64,000 bases of DNA from Actinoplanes teichomyceticus ATCC 31121. GTDB lineage: Bacteria; Actinomycetota; Actinomycetes; Mycobacteriales; Micromonosporaceae. The notes beneath the pieces are model-generated. The model was not told where the DNA came from. It did no database searches and saw nothing but the letters and a program-made list of their open reading frames with translations. Location of the stretch: positions 4,613,001-4,677,000 of the forward strand of contig NZ_CP023865.1 in NCBI RefSeq assembly GCF_003711105.1, in the 5' to 3' direction. Shown here in pieces: positions 44,837-53,944 of the stretch; the stretch's first letter is position 1; the number at the start of each line of letters is the position of its first letter. The translations under genes and the position numbers were made by a program.

Positions 44837-46090
44837 ATGAGTTCGAGTGTCGTCCAGAGACCGTTGACCGGCCTCCCAGACTACGCAGGAGACGGGATCT
44901 ACCTGCATGTTCGCGGGGAACGCTACATCGACTGCGCATCCGGGACGTTCAACGTCTCGCTGGGTTACAACGCCCCGGGCATCATCGCCGCGCTGCACGA
45001 GCAGCTGGACCGCGTCGCTCACCTGTCCTCCGAGTTCACCCGGGACAAGTCGGCCGAGATCTTCGAGCTGATGCGCGACGAACTGCCGCCGCACATCGGG
45101 GCGTTCTGGCTGCGTGACGTCACCGGTTCCGGCGCCAACGAGGCGGCAATAAGAATTGCCCAGAAGGCGACCGGCAGATCGGACATATTCTCGCTCTTCC
45201 TGTCGCATCACGGACAGACGGTGGGCACCACCGGAATCTCCGGCAACGCTTTCCGTCAACGCAGCTTCACACTTCCGTTCGCCAATTCCGTCAAAATTCC
45301 GGCGCCCGACTGCGGAAACTGCTTCTACGGTCAGGTCGCCGACCGGTGCGGCATGCTGTGCGCCCGCCGGCTCGAGGACTTCGTGGAATACGCCTCGAGC
45401 GGTCAGGTGGCGGCCGTGGTCGTCGAGCCGGTGATGGGCAACGGCGGGAACATCGTCCCGCCACCCGACTACTACCGGGTGCTGCGCGAGACGTGCGACA
45501 AGCTCGGCGTTCTGATCATCGCCGACGAGGTGCAGACCGGCTTCGGGCGTACCGGATCGTTCTTCGCCTCCACCGGCTACGCCGCGGCCCTGCGCCCGGA
45601 CATCATCACCTTCGCCAAGGGCGCCGGAGGCGTCGGGATCCCGGTCGCCGGCGTGCTGATGCGGCCGGAGCTCGACGTGCTGGAATCCTGGGAGCACTCC
45701 AGCACCTCCGGCGCGAACCCGCTCGCGCTGGTCGCCCTGGAGGAGACGATCCGCTACATCAAGGACCACCGCGTCCTGGACAACGTGGCCGCCGTCGCCG
45801 GGCCGCTGCACCGTGGCCTGCTCGCCCTCGCCGCCGCCTTCCCCAGCATGTCCGGGGTCCGCGGGGTCGGCCTGATGCAGGCGTTCGACCTGCCCACCAG
45901 TGTGGACGTCGAGCAGTTCATCGCGCTCGGCCGGCAGCACGGCCTCATCCTGCGCGGCAGCCGGTACGGCTTCGGCCGCACCGTGAAGGTGCGCCCGCCG
46001 CTGATCATCACCCGCGAGCAGGTCGACGAGCTGCTCACCCGCCTGCACGACACCCTGCGGTCCTACGAGAAGGAGGCCACCCGGCCGTGA
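44837..46090 (+). CDS. Class III PLP-dependent aminotransferase
   Basis: 417 residues of the ornithine/GABA aminotransferase class. The PLP Lys is in TFAKGAGGVG, the Asp/Gln pair in IIADEVQTGFGRTG, and the Gly-Ala loop in VTGSGANEAAIRIA. It transfers an amino group to a ketone or aldehyde; in natural-product clusters such enzymes aminate sugars or cyclitols. First gene of a six-gene operon; its stop overlaps the next start by 4 bp. An unusual Cys-rich loop (DCGNCFYGQVADRCGMLC) is worth noting. Substrate inferred from neighbours only. Confidence 0.87.
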   Translation: MSSSVVQRPLTGLPDYAGDGIYLHVRGERYIDCASGTFNVSLGYNAPGIIAALHEQLDRVAHLSSEFTRDKSAEIFELMRDELPPHIGAFWLRDVTGSGANEAAIRIAQKATGRSDIFSLFLSHHGQTVGTTGISGNAFRQRSFTLPFANSVKIPAPDCGNCFYGQVADRCGMLCARRLEDFVEYASSGQVAAVVVEPVMGNGGNIVPPPDYYRVLRETCDKLGVLIIADEVQTGFGRTGSFFASTGYAAALRPDIITFAKGAGGVGIPVAGVLMRPELDVLESWEHSSTSGANPLALVALEETIRYIKDHRVLDNVAAVAGPLHRGLLALAAAFPSMSGVRGVGLMQAFDLPTSVDVEQFIALGRQHGLILRGSRYGFGRTVKVRPPLIITREQVDELLTRLHDTLRSYEKEATRP

Positions 46091-47151
46091 AAGCCCTCAC
46101 ATACCACAGCGCCTGGGACGTCGAGCTGCGCGACGTGCCGGACCTGCACGTCGCCGGGGACGACGACGTGGTCGTCGACGTGCGGTACTGCGGCATCTGC
46201 GGCACCGACCTGGGCATCGTCTCCGGCTCCTACCCGGTCGCGGTCAGCGGCGTCACCCTCGGTCACGAGGCGAGCGGCATCGTCGCGGAGGTCGGCTCCG
46301 CCGTCACCAGCGTCGCGGTCGGCGACCGGGTGGTGATCAACCCGACCCCGTACTGCGGCCGCTGCCGGATGTGCCAGACGCAGCGGATCAACCACTGCGT
46401 CAACAAGCACGGCACCGAGAGCGGGGTCAGCTACGACGGCGCGTACGCCGGCCGCTACCGGACCACCTCGGCGTTCGTGCACCGGGTGCCGGACCGGGTG
46501 TCGTTGCAGGCGGCGGCGCTGACCGAGCCGCTCAGCTGCGTGGTGGCCGGGGCGCGCAAGCTGCAACCGCCGTCGCTGAGCGCGCACACGTACGTCTTCG
46601 GCGCGGGTCCGCTCGGGCTGCTCTACACCTGGGTGCTCTCGCTCAAGGGCCTGACCCCGGTGCTGATCGAGCACTCGCCGGCCCGCCTGGAGTTCGCCCG
46701 GGACCGGCTGCCCGACGGCTCCGCCGCCTACCAGTCGCTGGAGGAGGCGCGCAGCAAGTACTTCAACGATCCGCAGGCACCGCTGGACGTCGTCGTGGAC
46801 ACCACCTCGACGCTGCTGGAGGAGCTGTTCCCGCAGATGGCGTGCGGGGGAACGTACATGTCGATCGGGTTGAAGGAGAAACTCGCCTCGATCGACACCA
46901 TGCTGCTGGCCGACCGGAGCCTGTCCGTCATCGGCTCGATCGACTCGCTGCACGGCTCGTTCGTCGAAGCGTTTCACCTGATCACCAGCGGCCGGATCCC
47001 GGCGGAACGGCTGGTCAGCCACGTCGTGCCGCTGGCCGAGTACCGGCGCGGGTTCGCGGCGCTGGGCTGCGACATCGACGGTCGCCGGATGCGCCCGGCG
47101 GACCAGGCCAGCTGCAAGGTCCTGATCGCGCCGGGCGGCGTCGATGAGTGA
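46087..47151 (+). CDS. Zinc-dependent medium-chain dehydrogenase
   Basis: 354 residues. Catalytic zinc: CGICGTDLG and LGHEASG; structural zinc: CGRCRMCQTQRINHC; NAD(P) turn: VFGAGPLGLLYTW. Similar enzymes oxidise cyclitol or sugar hydroxyls to ketones (for example 2-deoxy-scyllo-inosamine dehydrogenases), which would create the substrate for the adjacent aminotransferase. GTG start overlapping the previous stop by 4 bp. The specific substrate is not proven. Confidence 0.83.
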   Translation: MKALTYHSAWDVELRDVPDLHVAGDDDVVVDVRYCGICGTDLGIVSGSYPVAVSGVTLGHEASGIVAEVGSAVTSVAVGDRVVINPTPYCGRCRMCQTQRINHCVNKHGTESGVSYDGAYAGRYRTTSAFVHRVPDRVSLQAAALTEPLSCVVAGARKLQPPSLSAHTYVFGAGPLGLLYTWVLSLKGLTPVLIEHSPARLEFARDRLPDGSAAYQSLEEARSKYFNDPQAPLDVVVDTTSTLLEELFPQMACGGTYMSIGLKEKLASIDTMLLADRSLSVIGSIDSLHGSFVEAFHLITSGRIPAERLVSHVVPLAEYRRGFAALGCDIDGRRMRPADQASCKVLIAPGGVDE

Positions 47152-48262
47152 GCGCCGGATCAGCGTCGTCGTCCCGTACCGGCAGCGCGCCGACAACCTG
47201 CGGCTGGCGCTGTCCGCCCTGGCCGAGCAGACCCTGGCCGCGGACGGGTTCGAGGTGGTCGTCGGCGCCATGGAGTACAGCGACGAGTACCTCGACGTGT
47301 GCCGCGAGTTCACCGACCGCCTCCCCATCGTCTCGGTGCTGTCCGCCCGGCCGTGGCAGGTCGGGCAGGCCCGCAACCTCGCCCTGCGCCAGGCCACCGG
47401 GGACGTGGTGGTGCTCATGGACGTCGACATGGCGCTGCCGCCGCGGTGCCTGGAGGACCTCTGGGAACGGCACTTCGCGTACGGCCAGAACGTCTGCGTG
47501 GTCGGCCAGATGATCGACTACGACAACAACACCGGGGACGTCACCGCGGTCGACGTGCTGCCGTACGAGCACTACCGCAAGGTGCTGGCCGACCTGGAGG
47601 CCACCGGCCCCGGCGACCAGGACCCGCGGCTGTCGGCCCGGCACGTCATCCCGTGGTCGTTCGCGTGGACCGCGCTGATCGCCCTGCCCCGCTCCCTGAT
47701 CGTCGACAACGGGCTCTGGTTCGACCTGGGCTTCCACGGCTACGGCGTGGAGGACCTGGAGTGGGCGTACCGGGTCGGGCGCACCGGCACCCCGATCGTC
47801 ATGGGCCGGGAGTTCTTCGGCGTGCACCTGCCGCACGTGCGCAGCGTCGCGGCGAACAAACGGACCGAGGCCCCCAACTACCGGTACTTCCTGGCCAAGT
47901 GGCCCGGCCCGGACGTGGAGCTGGCCTGCGCCTTCGGCGACTTCGAGGCCAACGAGCGGTACACCGGGTTCCGCCGGGCGCTGGCCGAGGTCACCGGCCG
48001 GCCCGGAGGCACGCTCACCGTCGTCCGGGGCGTGGTCGACGGGCGCAGCGAGCTGGTGGCCGGGGTCGTCCCCGGGACGACCGGCGTGCTGCCGGCCGGC
48101 GCGACCGACGTGCAGGTGCTCCCGCTGGCCGGGCTGGCGCTGCCGTACCCGGACGGTGGCGTCGACCGCTGCCGGGTGCTCGACCCGGTGCACGCGCTGC
48201 CGGAGCCGTACCGGGAGAGGATCCTCGCCGAGGTGCGGCGGGTCGGCGGGTCCGGTGCCTGA
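47144..48262 (+). CDS. GT2/GT27-like glycosyltransferase
   Basis: 372 residues. An N-terminal GT-A domain begins ISVVVPYRQRADNLRLAL, with the metal-binding DxD in VVLMDVDMALP. A galactosyltransferase-C-like motif follows (GFHGYGVEDLEWAYR). No membrane segments, so it works in the cytoplasm, probably attaching a sugar to the pathway intermediate. The last ~80 residues are an extra region I do not recognise. Overlaps both neighbours by 8 bp, showing translational coupling. Confidence 0.8.
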   Translation: MSERRISVVVPYRQRADNLRLALSALAEQTLAADGFEVVVGAMEYSDEYLDVCREFTDRLPIVSVLSARPWQVGQARNLALRQATGDVVVLMDVDMALPPRCLEDLWERHFAYGQNVCVVGQMIDYDNNTGDVTAVDVLPYEHYRKVLADLEATGPGDQDPRLSARHVIPWSFAWTALIALPRSLIVDNGLWFDLGFHGYGVEDLEWAYRVGRTGTPIVMGREFFGVHLPHVRSVAANKRTEAPNYRYFLAKWPGPDVELACAFGDFEANERYTGFRRALAEVTGRPGGTLTVVRGVVDGRSELVAGVVPGTTGVLPAGATDVQVLPLAGLALPYPDGGVDRCRVLDPVHALPEPYRERILAEVRRVGGSGA

Positions 48263-49046
48263 CACGGCCGATCCCGCGCTGCTGCGGCGACTGCTCACGG
48301 TGGCGGTCGAGGCCGCGCACGCCGGCGGCGCGGTGCTGCGTGGCGCCGGCCCGGCGGTCGCGGCCAGGCACAAGTCCTCGCCCACCGACCCGGTGACCGC
48401 GGTGGACCTGGCCAGCGAGACCGCGATCGCCGAGGTGCTCGGCGCCGCCCGCCCGGACGACGGGTTGCTCGGTGAGGAGGGCGCCGCCCGGGCCGGCCGC
48501 ACCGGTCTGCGCTGGGTGGTCGACCCGGTGGACGGCACCACGAACCTGCTCTACCACTCCCCGCACGTGACGGTGAGCGTGGCCTGCGAGCGGCTCGCCG
48601 GGGACGGGACGCGCTGGCAGCCGCTGGTCGGCGTCGTGCACGACCCGTCCCGCTCGGAGACCTTCACCGCGACGTACGGCGGCGGGGCCCGGCTCAACGG
48701 GACGCCGATCCGGGCCAACGACCCGGTGCCGCTGGACCGCGCGCTGGTGGCGACCGGCTTCGCGTACGGCGCCACGTCGCGCTCCCGCCAGGCGGCGACC
48801 GTGCGGGCGCTGCTGAGCCGCGTGCGTGACCTGCGCAGCCACGGCAGCGCCGCCCTGGAACTGTGCTGGCTCGCGGCCGGCCGCTGCGACGCCTACTACG
48901 AGGACGAGCTGGCGCGCTGGGACTGGGCCGCCGGAGCGCTGATCGCCGCGGAGGCGGGCGCCACGGTCTCCGCCCTGGGCACCGGTGTGCTCGCCGCCGG
49001 TCCCGCGCTGCACCCCGCCCTCGCCGAAGTCGTCGAGCGGCCCTGA
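48255..49046 (+). CDS. Inositol monophosphatase-family phosphatase
   Basis: 263 residues from GTG 48255. Metal-site motifs of the IMPase family are intact: LLGEEGA, WVVDPVDGTTNLLY and DELARWDWAAGALIAAEAG. It removes phosphate from inositol phosphate, a sugar phosphate or a similar cyclitol phosphate. In aminocyclitol and aminosugar pathways such enzymes dephosphorylate the precursor. Located third from the end of the operon, overlapping the glycosyltransferase by 8 bp. Confidence 0.87.
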   Translation: MPDTADPALLRRLLTVAVEAAHAGGAVLRGAGPAVAARHKSSPTDPVTAVDLASETAIAEVLGAARPDDGLLGEEGAARAGRTGLRWVVDPVDGTTNLLYHSPHVTVSVACERLAGDGTRWQPLVGVVHDPSRSETFTATYGGGARLNGTPIRANDPVPLDRALVATGFAYGATSRSRQAATVRALLSRVRDLRSHGSAALELCWLAAGRCDAYYEDELARWDWAAGALIAAEAGATVSALGTGVLAAGPALHPALAEVVERP

Positions 49047-49094
49047 CTCCCCCGCCGCCTTCGGGCGGCCCCTCTCCGACAGCGAAGGATCACC

Positions 49095-50690
49095 ATGTCG
49101 CCCTATCGCGTTCAGCAGGTCACCGACCGTGACCCGCCCTACCTGCCGCTGCTGTTCCACACGTTCATGGTTCTCGCGCCGGTCTTCGTGATCTGGCGTA
49201 CCGCGGTGGTCAACTGGGGCGTCTGGTACGGCCCCCTGGCCTGGCTCGCCGAGATGTTCGCCGTCGGCACGACCGCCCTGTTCGTGCTGTCGCTGCGCCG
49301 GCGCACCCGGCCGCTGCCCCGGACCGTGCAGCCGCCCCTGACCCGCACGGTCGACATCCTCGTGCCGACGGTCGACGAGCCGCTTCCGGTCCTCGAACCG
49401 ACCGTGCTGGGCGCGTTGCGGGTCCGCGGCGTCCGCGACGTCATCGTGCTCGACGACGGCGTCCGCGAGGAGGTCCGCGGCATGGCGGCCCGTCTCGGCG
49501 CGCGCTACCTGCCCCGGGCCAGCAGCGCGGGGGCCAAGGCCGGCAACCTCAACCACGGTCTGCTCGCGACCGACGCCGAGTTCGTGGTCACCCTCGACGC
49601 CGACCACGTGCCGCTGCCCGAGTTCATCGAACGCACCCTGGGCTACTTCGACGACCCGGACGTCGCCGTCGTGCAGTCACCGCAGTCGTTCTACAACACC
49701 GAGTCGTTCACCTTCCGGCGCCGCCGCGGCGTCGACGGTGGATGGCACGAGCAGGAGATGTTCTACGGCGGCGTGCAGCCCACCAAGAACAGCACCAACA
49801 GCGCCATCTACACCGGCACGTCGGCGATGCTGCGGCGCAGCGCGCTCGACTCGGTCGGCGGCTTCGCGCCGGACACCTCCACCGAGGACATCCACACCTC
49901 GCTGCGGCTGCACGCGCGCGGCTGGAAGTCGGTCTACCTGGAGTCGCCGCTCGCGTACGGGCTCGAGGTGGAGAACCTGCGCCAGTACTACGGCACCCGC
50001 CGCCGGTGGGCGATCGGCAGCCTGCACCTGCTGTTCCGCCACCCGGACTCGCCGCTGCGCGTCCGCGGGCTGACCTGGCACCAGCGGCTCAACTACCTGA
50101 GCGCGATGGTCGCCCACCTGCAGGGCCTCAACCGGCTGCTGTACCTGCTGATCCCGGTGGCCGCCCTGACCACCGGCGTCGCCCCGGTGCACGGCCCGTA
50201 CGCCGTCTACGGCTTCGCCTTCCTGGCGTTCACGATCTTCTCGATCTGGATCGTCGTGCGGTTCGGCCGCGGCCACTACCACATGCTGCACAGCGAGGCC
50301 TTCGCGGTCGCCGACACCCTGCCGATGATCGCCGCCCTGCCCGCCGCGTTCCTGGGCGAACGCGAGTTCGGGGTGACCCAGAAACGCACCGAACGCACCA
50401 CGGACCGCCGGCTCAAGTGGGCGTACCGGATCTTCGCCCTGGCCGAGCTGTTCGCGCTCGGCTTCGCGGTGACCCGTCTGGTGCGCGGCGAGCACGTGGT
50501 CATCGCCGCCTGGTCGGCGGCGTTCCTGGCGCTGAGCTCGGCGTACGTCCTGGTCTTCCTGGCCGGCATGGAGCGGTACGAGCGCAGCCCGGTGGTCCCG
50601 TGGTACCGCCACCTCGGCCCGGAGGACCTCTATCACCGCATCGTCGGCCGGCCGGCCGAGGTGGAGCCCGACCGGGTCGCGGCGCGGTGA
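49095..50690 (+). CDS. Membrane processive glycosyltransferase (cellulose synthase-like GT2)
   Basis: 531 residues. Two N-terminal helices, a GT2 domain, then about five helices, as in BcsA. Catalytic markers are present: VLDDGVR, TLDADHVPLP, DTSTEDIHTS and QYYGTRRRW (the Q(Q/R)xRW motif). It should polymerise or transfer a sugar across the membrane. No PilZ domain follows, so cyclic-di-GMP control is not expected. It is 48 bp after the phosphatase and overlaps the last gene by 4 bp. Confidence 0.85.
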   Translation: MSPYRVQQVTDRDPPYLPLLFHTFMVLAPVFVIWRTAVVNWGVWYGPLAWLAEMFAVGTTALFVLSLRRRTRPLPRTVQPPLTRTVDILVPTVDEPLPVLEPTVLGALRVRGVRDVIVLDDGVREEVRGMAARLGARYLPRASSAGAKAGNLNHGLLATDAEFVVTLDADHVPLPEFIERTLGYFDDPDVAVVQSPQSFYNTESFTFRRRRGVDGGWHEQEMFYGGVQPTKNSTNSAIYTGTSAMLRRSALDSVGGFAPDTSTEDIHTSLRLHARGWKSVYLESPLAYGLEVENLRQYYGTRRRWAIGSLHLLFRHPDSPLRVRGLTWHQRLNYLSAMVAHLQGLNRLLYLLIPVAALTTGVAPVHGPYAVYGFAFLAFTIFSIWIVVRFGRGHYHMLHSEAFAVADTLPMIAALPAAFLGEREFGVTQKRTERTTDRRLKWAYRIFALAELFALGFAVTRLVRGEHVVIAAWSAAFLALSSAYVLVFLAGMERYERSPVVPWYRHLGPEDLYHRIVGRPAEVEPDRVAAR

Positions 50691-51562
50691 CGACCCTCGG
50701 CGCGGTCCTGCTCCCGCAGCTGCCTCCGGAACGGATGCGCGACGTGGCGCAGGCCGCCGACGAGGCCGGCCTGCCGGAGCTGTGGCTGTGGGAGGACTGT
50801 TTCCTGACCAGCGGTGTGGCCGCCGCCTCGGCCGCGCTCGCCTGGACCCGGCAGGTACGCGTCGGCGTGGGTCTGCTGCCCGCGCCGCTGCGCAACGTGG
50901 CGCTGACCGCGATGGAGGTCGCCACGCTGCACCGGCTCTTCCCGGGCCGGGTGCACATCGGTGTGGGGCACGGCGTGCAGGACTGGATGGCCCAGGTCGG
51001 CGCGCGTGCCGAGTCGCCGATGACGCTGCTGCGCGAGTACGTCACCGCCCTGCGCGCCCTGCTCGCCGGCGAACGGGTCACCGTGCACGGCCGGTACGTG
51101 CGCCTCGACCGCGTCGCGCTGGACTGGCCGCCGGCCGCGCCGGCGCCGGTGCACGTCGGGGCGGTCGGGCCGCGCACCCTGCACCTGGCCGGCGAGGTCG
51201 CCGACGGCGCGATCCTCACCGGCGGCACCACCCCGGCGCAGGTCAGCGCGGCCCGCGACCGGGTGCTGCGGGGCCGGGAGGCGGCCGGCCGCGCCGATCC
51301 GCCCCGGATCACCGTCTACCTGCACGCGGCCACCGGTCCGGATGCCGCCGCCCGGATGGCCGCCGAACAGGCCCGCTGGGGGTACCCCGGCGGCGACGAC
51401 GACCGGACGGTCACCGGCGACGCGGCCGAGATCGCCGCACAGGTGCGGCGGTGGGCGCGGGCCGGGGCGGACAGCGTGGTGCTGCAACCCACCCCGGACG
51501 ACCCGGACCCCGAGGGGTTCGTCCGGTTCGTCGCCCAGGATGTGCGGGCGCTGCTGGACTGA
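50687..51562 (+). CDS. LLM-class (luciferase-like, probably F420-dependent) oxidoreductase
   Basis: 291 residues of the bacterial-luciferase-like TIM barrel: a start GAVLLPQLPPERMRDVAQAA, VGVGLLPAPLRNVALTAME, GRVHIGVGHGVQDWMAQVG and PVHVGAVGPRTL. Many actinobacterial members use coenzyme F420. As the last gene of the operon it may oxidise or reduce the pathway product. GTG start inside the GT2 stop (GTGA overlap). A structured, gene-free stretch follows. Confidence 0.83.
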   Translation: MTTLGAVLLPQLPPERMRDVAQAADEAGLPELWLWEDCFLTSGVAAASAALAWTRQVRVGVGLLPAPLRNVALTAMEVATLHRLFPGRVHIGVGHGVQDWMAQVGARAESPMTLLREYVTALRALLAGERVTVHGRYVRLDRVALDWPPAAPAPVHVGAVGPRTLHLAGEVADGAILTGGTTPAQVSAARDRVLRGREAAGRADPPRITVYLHAATGPDAAARMAAEQARWGYPGGDDDRTVTGDAAEIAAQVRRWARAGADSVVLQPTPDDPDPEGFVRFVAQDVRALLD

Positions 51563-51769
51563 GCCGCCCGGTACGCGGCCCGCCCCGTAGCGGACGCCCA
51601 CCGGCCACCTCCCGCCGTGGACGCGCGGCCCGGGCTCGCCGCTCCGCGCGGCGCCCACCGGCCACGGCGACCGGCTCGGCGGCCGGGGCGTCGGCGGGTG
51701 CGCCGCGGCGCCGGTGAGCACCGATCGGTCAACGACCGGTCTGGAGACCGGGCAACGACCCGGGACAGG

Positions 51770-51798
51770 GTGTCCTCGTCGGACCACGAGGAGGACAC
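51770..51798. terminator. Hairpin 3' of the aminosugar-like operon
   Basis: GTGTCCTC and GAGGACAC form an 8-bp stem around a 13-nt loop in 51563-51842, an interval with no supported gene. Its distance from the last stop (about 210 bp) makes a terminator role uncertain. Confidence 0.3.
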
Positions 51799-51842
51799 CG
51801 CCGGGGACCGGCCGGCGGGCGGCCGGCGGGCGCCGCCCCGGC

Positions 51843-52284
51843 GACGAGCGATACCACACGATCACCGCGCGCCGGCCCGTACTGGAACGGGCCTCCGCCG
51901 CCGTTGCCGAGCGCACGCCCGGCGTGACCGTACGCCGTGGGGCGGAGGTGGCCGCGCTGCTGCGCGGCCCGGACCGGATCCCGGGCCGGCCGCAGGTGGC
52001 CGGCGTGCGCTCCCGCGACGGCGAGGAACTGCGGGCGTCACCTGCCCGGCGACAACGGCACCTGGTCGTTCGTCATGGTCATCTCCAGCCGGGACCGCGC
52101 CCTGCGCGGCCTGCGCGAGGAGCAGGCGTGGCAGCGGGCGGCGAAGCTGTTCCCGGCGGTGGCCGAGCCGGAGGAGGCGCTCGCGGCGCCCGGGCTGGTG
52201 GAGACGGTGCTGGCGCTGGGTGGCGGGATCCCGTGGGCCGAGGCCGGCCCGACCCGCGCCGCGTTGCTGGCCGCCCTCGACTAG
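51843..52284 (+). pseudogene. Decayed FAD-dependent oxidoreductase
   Basis: One frame reads RRPVLERASAAVAERTPGVT and then SRDGEELRA, matching the middle of group A FAD monooxygenases; at about 52037 it jumps frame into LPGDNGTWSFVMVISSRDRA, the later part, with the intervening region deleted. It ends as AGPTRAALLAALD. The N-terminal GxGxxG FAD motif is absent. So the gene has lost its start, a middle block and probably more. Confidence 0.5.
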
Positions 52285-52309
52285 GCCGGGTGCGGCCGGC
52301 GCGGACCCT

Positions 52310-52355
52310 GACGGCCGGGCCGGCGGCGGGAAGCACCCGCCGCGGACCGGCCGTC
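52310..52355. terminator. Long hairpin terminator
   Basis: GACGGCCGG pairs with CCGGCCGTC around an inner CGGCGG/CCGCCG stem. It lies between the decayed oxidoreductase and the end of the WGR protein gene. Confidence 0.6.
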
Positions 52356-52362
52356 ACGGGTG

Positions 52363-53784
52363 TCACACCAGGCGGCGGATCTCGCCGTACGCCCGGTAGA
52401 AGCCGCCCCGCGCCGCCTCGCGCACCCCGGTCACCACGAAGCGGCTGCCCGGTTCGCGGATGCCCTTCGGGAACTGCACCTGCCAGTCACCGCGGTAGCC
52501 CGGGGACAGCACCCGGACCCGCACCCGGCCGCCGACGTCGACACATTCGACCAGCACGCCGTCGGTGGCGTCGTGGACCACCTCGACCACCGTGGACGGG
52601 GTGACCTCCGGCATCCGCGGCGGCGCCTTCACGTCCACCGGCTGCGGCACGGTGCCGCCGATCGCCGAGCGGATCGCCGCCTCGCTGGCGTCGATGCAGG
52701 CCAGTGACCCGTCCGTGGTCACGATGTAGAGGCGCTCGTCGTGGTACTGCATCGAGTACGCCGAGCCGCAGCCGGTGGACAGTTTCCACAGCCGGGTGCC
52801 GGCGGCGTCGAAGCAGTAGATCGACGACGCGCTGTCGCCGGCGAAGACGTAGCGCCCGTCCGCGGCGGTGGCGCACGAGAACACCGGGCCGTCGCACCGG
52901 TACGCCTGCCGCAGCGACCCGTCTTTACCCAGCTCGACGACCTCCCGCCCGGACGTTCCGGCGTAGAGCGTGTCGCGCTCCTGCCAGCCGAACAGCACCG
53001 GCCGGGTCTTCATGTGCCACAGCTCCCGCCCGGTGCGCCAGTCGAAGCTGGACACTCCGGCGGCGTTGCCGTGATGCACGGCGGTGGCGTCGCAGCGGAC
53101 CATCCACGCCGACCCGCCCCGGCCCGGCCGCTGCCAGAGGAACTCGTCCTCGTGGTCGATCGCCGAGATCCCGCCCTTGGCGTCGGACACCCCGAGCACG
53201 CCGTCGTGGATGTCCAGCCAGTAGATGTCGATCTCCGGGGCGATCCGGTACGCCAGGCGGGGCACCTTGCCGGACAGGTCGTAGACGTTGCCGTCGTCGC
53301 AGCCGGCGTAGATCCAGCCGTCGTCGGCGACGATGCACTTCACCCCGTCGGGCAGCCGGACCTGCTGGAGCACGGTGGCGTCGTGGCCCAGGGTGGTGAT
53401 CAGCCCGTTCTCGTTGCCGACCATGCAGACGTCGTCGTCGACGAAGATGCCGAACGCCGGGGAGCCGGACCGGTAGCGCCAGAGCATCGGCGCGCGCGTC
53501 GCCGTGGACCGGGTGCTGACGATCTGCCGCCGGGACACCGACCGTTTCTGCCGGCCACCGGGGACCGCCGGGGCGTACCCCTTGCGGACCTTCTCCCCGA
53601 TCTTCTTCGACGCCTCCGCCCGGGCCTTCTCCCCGGTGGCGAACGACGACTGCTTCACCTGCCCGCGGTCGCCAATCCGGCCGTACCGGATGGTCAGCTC
53701 GGTGCCGTCGACCGTCACCTCGTAGAACTTGTGCGCACTCCCGCTGTCTTCGGAGAGTTCGAGGTAGGTCGTGTCGGCAGGCAT
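52363..53784 (-). CDS. WGR-domain protein fused to a PQQ/WD40-like beta-propeller
   Basis: 473 residues from ATG 53784 after AAAGG. Residues ~5-80 are a WGR domain (KFYEVTVDGTELTIRYGRIG, then KARAEASKKIGEKVRKGY), known from PARPs and some bacterial proteins. Residues ~100-390 carry blade-like repeats typical of a PQQ-like propeller (GWIYAGCDDGNVYDL; GRYVFAGDSASSIYCFDAAG). No signal peptide, so cytoplasmic. A C-terminal beta-rich tail follows. Role unknown; a DNA-end or nucleic-acid scaffold is one idea from the WGR family. Confidence 0.75.
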   Translation of the reverse strand: MPADTTYLELSEDSGSAHKFYEVTVDGTELTIRYGRIGDRGQVKQSSFATGEKARAEASKKIGEKVRKGYAPAVPGGRQKRSVSRRQIVSTRSTATRAPMLWRYRSGSPAFGIFVDDDVCMVGNENGLITTLGHDATVLQQVRLPDGVKCIVADDGWIYAGCDDGNVYDLSGKVPRLAYRIAPEIDIYWLDIHDGVLGVSDAKGGISAIDHEDEFLWQRPGRGGSAWMVRCDATAVHHGNAAGVSSFDWRTGRELWHMKTRPVLFGWQERDTLYAGTSGREVVELGKDGSLRQAYRCDGPVFSCATAADGRYVFAGDSASSIYCFDAAGTRLWKLSTGCGSAYSMQYHDERLYIVTTDGSLACIDASEAAIRSAIGGTVPQPVDVKAPPRMPEVTPSTVVEVVHDATDGVLVECVDVGGRVRVRVLSPGYRGDWQVQFPKGIREPGSRFVVTGVREAARGGFYRAYGEIRRLV

Positions 53785-53944
53785 CACAGCCACCTTTCGT
53801 CAGGCGTTCGGGTCCAGCAGTGCCGAAACCGTAGCGGCGGGGTACGACAAAAGCTCCCCTGTGGACGACGGCACCGTCCGTTCAACCGGGCCGACTACCC
53901 TGCCGGGTTCCAGCCCTTCGCCGACGGAGCCGTTCGTACCCACC

